DNA of 5,371 nt from NCBI GenBank assembly GCA_021774955.1, contig JAJFIN010000089.1:1-5371 (forward strand), given 5' to 3'. Position 1 is the stretch's first letter. Each line of letters starts with the position of its first letter. A program made the translations under genes and the position numbers. Positions 1 through 4,121 of the stretch are shown here, piece after piece. The DNA comes from Alphaproteobacteria bacterium. GTDB lineage: Bacteria > Pseudomonadota > Alphaproteobacteria > M2410. The notes beneath the pieces are model-generated. The model was not told the origin of the DNA, did no database searches, and saw nothing but the letters and a program-made list of their open reading frames with translations.

Positions 1-1
1 G

Positions 2-115
2 GACTTCACGGCAGTTCCCATTCTTTATCTCTTCACCATGTATGTGACGGTCTTTTCGTTCATCTCATACTGCCGCTGGGTTCGCGACAAACGAGAGATT
101 AGCGAAACGGTTTAA
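2..115 (+). CDS. C-terminal fragment of a probable membrane protein (5' end outside window)
   Basis: An open frame enters at the left edge and ends at TAA 113-115, giving 37 residues. Residues about 4-24 (AVPILYLFTMYVTVFSFISYC) form one hydrophobic stretch long enough to cross the membrane. A short charged tail follows (RWVRDKREISETV), and its Arg/Lys-rich start suggests a cytoplasmic C-terminus by the positive-inside rule. Third codon positions are mostly G or C, as in a real gene of this genome. The stop lies only 17 bp inside the 3' end of the convergent rlmE gene, which is how a true gene end would look in compact DNA. I do not recognise the family, and too little is present to assign a function. 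It could be a transporter or any other inner-membrane protein; a chance open frame is not excluded. Confidence 0.5.
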   Translation, partial: DFTAVPILYLFTMYVTVFSFISYCRWVRDKREISETV

Positions 116-818
116 ACCCAGACGCAAGGACATACATTTCAGATGAATCGGAGCGCGAGGCTTTTGGTTTCGCATGACGCACAGACTTAAAATGGCGTTT
201 CATATCGGCCAGTATTTCGTTTTCCGTGCCGCCTTGCAAAACCTTGGCGCAAAAGGCACTACCCTCAGTCAAAATGTCGTAACTAAAATCAAGGGCTGCT
301 TCGCACAAAGCCATAATGCGCAAATGATCGGTTTTTTTATGACCGACAGAAGCTGCTGCCATATCGCTGAGAACCACATCGACCTTACCGTTAAGCGCCG
401 ATGTGATCTCTTCAATCGCTGTGTCACTCATGAAGTCGAGCTGCATTAACGTGACACCGCCAATCGGTTCTATTTCCTGAAGATCAATTCCCAGCACGGA
501 GCCTTCAGCTCCCACCCGTTCACTTGCAACCTGGCACCACCCACCTGGAGCAGCTCCCAGATCTAATACCCGCGCGCCCTTTTTAAGGATTTCATACCGG
601 TCGTCCAATTCGATCAGTTTGAATGCAGATCGAGATCGGAAACCTTGTTCGCGGGCAGCGGCAACGTAGGGATCGTTCAACTGGCGTTCGAGCCAGCGAT
701 TTGATGAAATGCTTCGACCTTTCGCGGATTTTACGCGCACACGCATCTCGCGCGCACCTGGACTGAGTGCGGATCTTTTGTCACCCTTACCTGTTTTTTT
801 TGACGGCGGTTTCGCCAT
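99..818 (-). CDS. rlmE: 23S rRNA (uridine(2552)-2'-O)-methyltransferase RlmE (FtsJ/RrmJ)
   Basis: This enzyme transfers a methyl group from S-adenosylmethionine to the 2'-O of U2552 in the A-loop of 23S rRNA, late in 50S subunit assembly. The 239 residues have an FtsJ Rossmann methyltransferase core from about residue 50 to the end. The SAM-binding motif I is VLDLGAAPGGW (84-94). The K-D-K-E catalytic set of the family is complete: K67 in RSRSAFKL, D152 in LSDMA, K192 in FCAKVLQGG and E227 in SSEMYVLA. Their spacing matches E. coli K38/D124/K164/E199. The first 40 or so residues are a Lys/Arg-rich extension absent from the E. coli protein (about 209 aa) but common in alphaproteobacteria; it probably aids rRNA binding. 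The ATG at 816-818 has a GGAG Shine-Dalgarno (827-830 on +) with an 8-nt spacer. It is the second gene after ppx, 18 bp downstream, and is probably cotranscribed. Its stop overlaps the convergent gene at 2-115. Confidence 0.97.
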   Translation of the reverse strand: MAKPPSKKTGKGDKRSALSPGAREMRVRVKSAKGRSISSNRWLERQLNDPYVAAAREQGFRSRSAFKLIELDDRYEILKKGARVLDLGAAPGGWCQVASERVGAEGSVLGIDLQEIEPIGGVTLMQLDFMSDTAIEEITSALNGKVDVVLSDMAAASVGHKKTDHLRIMALCEAALDFSYDILTEGSAFCAKVLQGGTENEILADMKRHFKSVRHAKPKASRSDSSEMYVLASGFKPFR

Positions 819-836
819 GCGTACTGCTCCAAAAAC

Positions 837-2219
837 TCATTGACCTGAGGGGGGATGACCTTCAGCTGACGGATTACTGCTGGAACGCCTTGGGCCTCCA
901 CGCGAACGGCGGCGACGACGATTGCGACGTTTCCTTTTTGCCTCTCGGTCCGCCTCTTCCATCAATTCTAAGAGGATGCCTTCACGTAACCCTCGATCAG
1001 CAACACGGATACGTTCACTCGGCCAAGCATCGCTAATGGCTTTGAGAATAGCACATCCGGGCAACATCAAATCAGCCCGGTCCTCGCCGATACAGGGAAA
1101 CTGTGAACGTTCTTGGGCATCTAAATGACTTATTTTGTGAATAAGTTGGTGAGCTGCTTTGGTATTCATCCAAACGCCATCCACGCGCTTTCGGTCATAG
1201 CGTTCGAGGTCAAGGTAAACAGCTGCAAGTGTTGTGACAGTTCCAGAATTTCCGATCAGGTGGGCTGCACCGCGATCGTAAATTGGCCTCAAATGCTCCG
1301 CCTCGACATAAGCTTCAATAGATAATTGGACATCCCTCGTCATGCGCTCAAATATTGATCGCACGTTTAATTCCGGATGCGTTAGTTCGGTGTGATATTG
1401 CTCCGCCAACGTCACAACTCCAAATGGCAGGCTGGTCCATGCGACGATCTTCGGATCTGAATCTGTGTCAGCGGTAGACGCTAAATCGAGCCAAACTAGC
1501 TCTGTGCTCCCTCCGCCAATGTCAAAGACTAACGCTGATTCACTGCTGTAGTCGAGCAACGGCATACATCCGGCAGCCGCTAAATGCGCTTCTCGTGCAG
1601 TCGTAATAACTTCAAAGTCGAGGCCGGTTTCAGATTTAATGCGATTTATGAATTCCTCACCGTTGACTGCAGTGCGGCAAGCTTCCGTAGCAATGCACCT
1701 TACCTTTGTTGCATCACGGCGCTTAATTTTCGAAGCGCAGACTTTTAAAGCTTCGACAGCGCGGTCCATGGCTTCCCCAGCCAATGCGCCGGTTCCAGTC
1801 AAACCGGCACCCAACCGAATCGTTCTGGAAAAGGCGTCTATTACTTTAAAACTCTCCTTCTCTGGTCTGGCAACCAAGAGACGGCAATTATTGGTACCAA
1901 GATCGACCGCAGCAAATACATGTTGGTTGCGACCTTCGACAGGTCTCCTCCGCACACTGGGATGACCGCGTCGCGTTGAGCGGTGCCGGGATCTCTTTGG
2001 TTTGTGTGAAGTCTGTGAGGCAGATTCGTCTGGTTTTTCTACCGAAGAGGATTCATTGGGTACTTCCGCCGGTCCGGCCGCAACGGATCTAATACCTGCG
2101 GATTTTGGCTTTGCACGGCGCGATCGACGACGACGGCGTCGCTTTTGTGATTTCGCCGATTCCTCTGGCGAAGTGGGCTGGGGTGGACTTTCGCCACCCT
2201 GCTCGGTCTTGTCTGTCAC
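837..2219 (-). CDS. Ppx/GppA-family phosphatase (exopolyphosphatase / pppGpp phosphohydrolase) with Arg-rich tails
   Basis: Members of this actin-fold (ASKHA) family split phosphate from polyphosphate or from pppGpp, linking phosphate stores and the stringent response. Numbering is from the GTG at 2217-2219 (460 aa). The core starts near residue 100. Phosphate-1 loop: DLGTNNCRLL (106-115). TEACRTAVN (178-186) is the family's T-A-R-A-N-like motif. The catalytic Glu region is REAHLAAAG, with E210 in place. Phosphate-2 loop: DIGGGSTE (233-240). Then GNSGTVTTLA (323-332), LPGCAIL (386-392) and DRGLREG (408-414). No HD domain follows, so this is the short alphaproteobacterial form, and its choice between polyP and pppGpp is not decidable here. 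Residues 1-100 and 428-460 are low-complexity and rich in Arg, Ser and Pro. I chose GTG because GAGGA lies 7 nt upstream. An in-frame TTG at 2256-2258 would add 13 residues but has no ribosome site. rlmE follows after 18 bp. Confidence 0.93.
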   Translation of the reverse strand: MTDKTEQGGESPPQPTSPEESAKSQKRRRRRRSRRAKPKSAGIRSVAAGPAEVPNESSSVEKPDESASQTSHKPKRSRHRSTRRGHPSVRRRPVEGRNQHVFAAVDLGTNNCRLLVARPEKESFKVIDAFSRTIRLGAGLTGTGALAGEAMDRAVEALKVCASKIKRRDATKVRCIATEACRTAVNGEEFINRIKSETGLDFEVITTAREAHLAAAGCMPLLDYSSESALVFDIGGGSTELVWLDLASTADTDSDPKIVAWTSLPFGVVTLAEQYHTELTHPELNVRSIFERMTRDVQLSIEAYVEAEHLRPIYDRGAAHLIGNSGTVTTLAAVYLDLERYDRKRVDGVWMNTKAAHQLIHKISHLDAQERSQFPCIGEDRADLMLPGCAILKAISDAWPSERIRVADRGLREGILLELMEEADREAKRKRRNRRRRRSRGGPRRSSSNPSAEGHPPSGQ

Positions 2220-2371
2220 GTTCTTGTCCTCGGAATCGATCGGCAAGCCAGTGTGCAAGTTACAGCACGGCGCCAGGAACGAACCCGTATGAAGTTCAAA
2301 GTTGGGTCGAGCTTAGCAAGAATCCCTCGGCGGTTAAACTTCGAATCCACCGCATTTCTTAAGTTGCGAGG

Positions 2372-2803
2372 TCAACGTTCGAATTTGGTCGACAAAATAA
2401 TCGAGGTCATGGTGCGCTCAACGCCAGGAATAGCGCCAATTTGGTCGACAATATTGTCGAGCTCACTGGTAGATCTGGTGGAAATCACTGCAATGAGGTC
2501 ATACGCCCCTGAAATTGTGTGCAAAGCGCGCACTTCTACCAGTTTTCGCAATTCTGCCCCAACACGTGGCGAGAGTTTCGGCGCGACCGTGATCATTACA
2601 TGGGCCTTAACTTGACCCTGTTCGATTGTATCAGCGAGACGAACCGTATAACCGGTAATGATGTTGGCTTTCTCCAACCGCTCAATTCGGCTCTGGACCG
2701 TTGTGCGCGACACTCCCAAGGTCCGAGCTAATGCAGCGGTTGGAATCCGCGCATTCGCTCTTAATAGATCGAGCAATTTCCAATCTGCGTCAGTTATTTT
2801 CAT
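2372..2803 (-). CDS. Lrp/AsnC-family transcriptional regulator
   Basis: The 143-residue protein has the length and two-part build of an Lrp/AsnC feast/famine regulator, which binds DNA as dimers or octamers and senses amino acids. The N-terminal winged helix-turn-helix spans about residues 1-60: TDADWKLLDLLRANARIP, then helices with AALARTLGVSRTTVQSRIERLE (24-45), followed by the IITGY wing (48-52). The RAM effector and oligomerisation domain covers about 66-140, with the conserved turn SGAYDLIAVIS (98-108) and PGVERTMTSIIL (126-137). The ATG at 2801-2803 fits the usual family N-terminus, but no good Shine-Dalgarno precedes it. The gene is divergent from a lysine-degradation gene pair, so I infer that it controls those genes in response to lysine or a pathway intermediate, and controls itself. 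This follows the common layout of local Lrp-type regulators; the effector is not visible in the sequence. ppx lies downstream on the same strand after 152 bp and might receive read-through. Confidence 0.94.
   Translation of the reverse strand: MKITDADWKLLDLLRANARIPTAALARTLGVSRTTVQSRIERLEKANIITGYTVRLADTIEQGQVKAHVMITVAPKLSPRVGAELRKLVEVRALHTISGAYDLIAVISTRSTSELDNIVDQIGAIPGVERTMTSIILSTKFER
2382..2451. repeat. 14-bp direct repeat inside the 3' end of the lrp-type gene
   Basis: AATTTGGTCGACAA occurs at 2382-2395 and at 2438-2451, 56 bp apart. The spacing is not a multiple of three and the copies are read in different frames (one within VDQI, one within STKF), so the repeat does not reflect a protein repeat. 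The second copy runs into a perfect 16-bp palindrome at 2445-2460. Confidence 0.5.
2445..2460. repeat. Perfect 16-bp palindrome within the lrp-type gene
   Basis: TCGACAATATTGTCGA equals its own reverse complement over all 16 bases. It encodes part of the ELDNIVDQ stretch (residues 114-121) of the regulator. It has the shape of an operator for a dimeric protein, but its place inside coding DNA makes chance or a codon effect quite possible. Confidence 0.4.
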
Positions 2804-2823
2804 ATCGCCGAATTTTTCGTCAT
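2800..2823 (-). CDS. Possible 7-codon leader ORF overlapping the lrp start
   Basis: On the - strand an ATG at 2821-2823 opens a frame of seven codons (MTKNSAI). Its TGA at 2800-2802 overlaps the regulator's ATG as ATGA. If the predicted -10 at 2833-2838 is right, transcription would start near 2826, only a few bases before this ATG, so ribosomes might load on a nearly leaderless leader and restart on lrp. That could make up for the missing Shine-Dalgarno of lrp. The overlap and position are directly visible; translation is conjecture, and so short an ORF often occurs by chance. Confidence 0.2.
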   Translation of the reverse strand: MTKNSAI

Positions 2824-2857
2824 ATTGAAGTCTTTATATCTCATTATTGACATATTG
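2821..2857. repeat. Direct repeat CATATTG x2, candidate operator in the divergent promoter region
   Basis: CATATTG occurs at 2821-2827 and again at 2851-2857, 30 bp apart or about three helical turns, so both copies face the same side of the DNA. They flank and partly overlap the predicted divergent promoters. The same 7-mer recurs at 4105-4111 just before the aldehyde dehydrogenase start. A wider pair, TGAAGT (2826-2831) and ACTTCA (2861-2866), forms an inverted repeat over the same stretch. Phased AT-rich half-sites are typical of Lrp-family operators; which protein binds is inference. Confidence 0.35.
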
Positions 2858-2861
2858 CCTA
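2833..2861 (-). promoter_or_regulatory. Candidate sigma70-type promoter of the lrp-type gene
   Basis: Read on the - strand there is a TAGGCA -35-like hexamer (2856-2861, four of six consensus bases), a 17-bp spacer and TATAAA as the -10 (2833-2838, five of six). Transcription would begin about 2826, some 20 bases before the regulator's ATG. The opposite-strand promoter lies in the same DNA, so a protein bound here could act on both. Confidence 0.45.
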
Positions 2862-2873
2862 CTTCATTTTGAT
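2847..2873 (+). promoter_or_regulatory. Candidate sigma70-type promoter of the lysine-dehydrogenase-like gene
   Basis: A perfect TTGACA -35 lies at 2847-2852. The best -10 is weak: TTTGAT (2868-2873) at a short 15-bp spacing, or TTGATG (2869-2874) at 16 bp. A start of transcription near 2880 leaves about 40 bases of leader before the ATG at 2923. A strong -35 with a poor -10 suits a promoter that needs an activator, but that is inference. The promoter would overlap the upstream ATG at 2869, which also argues against that ATG as the start codon. Confidence 0.4.
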
Positions 2874-2912
2874 GAGTATTCGATGCACTGTTACGTCAAT
2901 TCACTGTTATAT

Positions 2913-2925
2913 GGAGCATGAGATG
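2913..2925 (+). promoter_or_regulatory. Ribosome binding site that decides the start of the lysine-dehydrogenase-like gene
   Basis: GGAG at 2913-2916 stands 6 bases before the ATG at 2923-2925. The in-frame ATGs at 2869, 2872 and 2911 have no comparable site, and the residues they would add do not resemble the family. The protein from 2923 begins directly with the first strand of the NAD-binding fold. Confidence 0.75.
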
Positions 2926-4023
2926 AGAAATATATTACTGCTCGGCGCGGGCAAAATTGGCGAAACAATTGCTGACCTGCTCACAACTACGGGTGATTAC
3001 AACGTTACGGTTGCCGACCGCGACCAAGGCGCTTTGTCAAAGATTGTTGTCGGAGACGCCACACAAACCATGCGCCTAGATGTCGATGATGAAACGGCCA
3101 TGCTTTCAGCGCTCGAAGGAAAATACGCGGTGGTTTCGGCGTTACCTTTTCAAGTAACGCCGAAAGTCGCAAGCGCGGCTGCAAAAGCAAAGGTGAACTA
3201 TTTTGATCTGACCGAGGATGTTGCGTCGACCCGCTTAGTTAAAGAACTGGCAAGCAGTGCTGAAAACGCATTCGTTCCCCAATGTGGTCTCGCACCAGGT
3301 TTCATCTCCATTGTCGCTCACGATTTGGCCAAAGGGTTCGATCAAGTGAAAGACCTTCATTTGCGTGTCGGTGCTTTGCCACAGTTCCCTTCCAATGCGC
3401 TGTCATACAATCTGACTTGGAGCACGGATGGGGTCATCAACGAATACATTGAGCCGTGCGAAGCCATTCAAGACGGCAAAATTGCGGAAGTCCCAGCTCT
3501 TGGTGGCATGGAAGAATTCTCACTCGACGGTGTTAAGTATGAGGCATTCAACACATCTGGTGGTCTTGGGACGTTGTGCGAAACTTATCTTGATCGCGTT
3601 GAGAATCTCAACTACCGAACAATCCGCTATCCTGGCCACCGCGACGCCATGAAAATGCTCATTCATGACCTCAAACTCGGCGAGCGACGTGAAATCTTCA
3701 AGGATGTCCTTGAACACGCGATCCCCGCAACGATGCAAGATGTGGTCATTACTTTCGTGACGGCGAGCGGCTGGAAAGAAGGTCGGTTACTTCAAGAGTC
3801 TTATGCCAACAAAATTTACAGCCAAGAAGTAAACGGGATCCGACGCAGCGCGATACAGATCACAACCGCATCGGGTATTTGTGCGATGATTGATCTGCTT
3901 GCGGAAGGAAAATTGCCGCAAAAAGGTTTTGTTCGTCAAGAGGATGTGACCTTAACTGACTTCCTTGCGAACCGCTTTGGGTCGACCTATGCTCAAAACA
4001 ATTCGAGTAGCGAAGCAGCTTAA
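2923..4023 (+). CDS. Lysine 6-dehydrogenase / saccharopine dehydrogenase-family protein
   Basis: It probably oxidises L-lysine with NAD+ to 2-aminoadipate 6-semialdehyde, which cyclises to piperideine-6-carboxylate, releasing ammonia. The 366 residues start with a Rossmann fold: MRNILLLGAGKIG, nucleotide loop GAGKIG (8-13), then VTVADRD with an Asp at the end of strand 2 (D32), which favours NAD over NADP. The middle and C-terminal parts have PQCGLAPGF (119-127), TSGGLGTLCET (211-221) and TIRYPGH (233-239). These resemble, from memory, the VAPGM, TSGG and TIRYRGH stretches of Geobacillus lysine 6-dehydrogenase (about 385 aa). True glutamate-forming saccharopine dehydrogenases are usually longer (over 400 aa), so I prefer lysine 6-dehydrogenase. 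Saccharopine oxidation, with a lysine-ketoglutarate reductase elsewhere, is the main alternative. The next gene encodes the enzyme that would use the product, and the divergent Lrp-type gene is the likely regulator. No signal peptide is seen, so it should be cytoplasmic. Confidence 0.88.
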   Translation: MRNILLLGAGKIGETIADLLTTTGDYNVTVADRDQGALSKIVVGDATQTMRLDVDDETAMLSALEGKYAVVSALPFQVTPKVASAAAKAKVNYFDLTEDVASTRLVKELASSAENAFVPQCGLAPGFISIVAHDLAKGFDQVKDLHLRVGALPQFPSNALSYNLTWSTDGVINEYIEPCEAIQDGKIAEVPALGGMEEFSLDGVKYEAFNTSGGLGTLCETYLDRVENLNYRTIRYPGHRDAMKMLIHDLKLGERREIFKDVLEHAIPATMQDVVITFVTASGWKEGRLLQESYANKIYSQEVNGIRRSAIQITTASGICAMIDLLAEGKLPQKGFVRQEDVTLTDFLANRFGSTYAQNNSSSEAA

Positions 4024-4031
4024 ACCAATTT

Positions 4032-4078
4032 TCCCACCCAACAATTCCTCGTGCGACACGATGGGTTGTTAGGTGGGA
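4032..4078 (+). promoter_or_regulatory. Strong intercistronic stem-loop between the two lysine genes
   Basis: TCCCACCCAACAA (4032-4044) pairs with TTGTTAGGTGGGA (4066-4078) in 12 of 13 positions, the exception being C4039 opposite A4071. A second small stem inside it, TCGTG (4049-4053) with CACGA (4057-4061), closes a 3-base loop. It starts 8 bases after the TAA of the upstream gene. No run of T follows on either strand, so it is not a standard intrinsic terminator. More likely it stabilises the upstream message, is a processing site, or causes partial termination. Confidence 0.6.
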
Positions 4079-4092
4079 TAGTTAATCCACCT
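4071..4092 (+). promoter_or_regulatory. Alternative stem competing with the intercistronic stem-loop
   Basis: AGGTGG (4071-4076) can pair with CCACCT (4087-4092) over a 10-base loop. The same AGGTGG belongs to the right arm of the larger stem at 4032-4078, so the two folds exclude each other. By length the larger stem should win. The arrangement recalls an attenuator, but neither stem has a U-tract and no leader peptide is evident. Confidence 0.3.
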
Positions 4093-4104
4093 GCACCGCC
4101 CTTT

Positions 4105-4118
4105 CATATTGAGAATAT
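4105..4118 (+). promoter_or_regulatory. ATATT-GAG-AATAT dyad holding the ribosome site of the aldehyde dehydrogenase gene
   Basis: ATATT (4106-4110) and AATAT (4114-4118) form a perfect inverted repeat around GAG (4111-4113). GAGA is the only Shine-Dalgarno-like sequence before the ATG at 4122, 7 bases away. With the preceding C, the left half is a third CATATTG, matching the two copies in the lrp/dehydrogenase promoter region. It may be an operator half-site, a weak RNA hairpin displaying the ribosome site, or chance in AT-rich spacer DNA. Confidence 0.3.
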
Positions 4119-4121
4119 ACA

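Noticed and set aside
40..97. rlmE start or extra small gene suggested by in-frame ATG codons near the left edge
   Set aside because: ATG at 38-40 is inside the incoming membrane-protein frame (residue 13) and has no ribosome site; a 24-codon protein starting in mid-helix is implausible.
1125..1965. Several + strand open frames of 66-108 codons opposite ppx
   Set aside because: They lie antisense to a well-supported phosphatase gene, show no recognisable domains and have no ribosome sites that I could see; they are shadows of its codon pattern.
2330..2353. TTCGAATCC next to GCGGT/ACCGC looks like a tRNA T-arm or an att site remnant
   Set aside because: The 5-bp T-stem does not form around the TTCGAAT loop, and no acceptor, anticodon or D arm is present. 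The GCGGT/ACCGC stem has a 14-base loop and no T-run, so it is not a convincing terminator either.
2869..2922. Longer start (ATG 2869 or 2911) for the lysine-dehydrogenase-like gene
   Set aside because: The extra residues precede the usual start of the Rossmann fold, have no ribosome site, and overlap the predicted promoter; GGAG at 2913-2916 fits the ATG at 2923.
4024..4121. Separate promoter for the aldehyde dehydrogenase gene
   Set aside because: TATACA at 4116-4121 resembles a -10 but abuts the ATG, and no -35 sits at a proper distance; cotranscription from the upstream gene is simpler.
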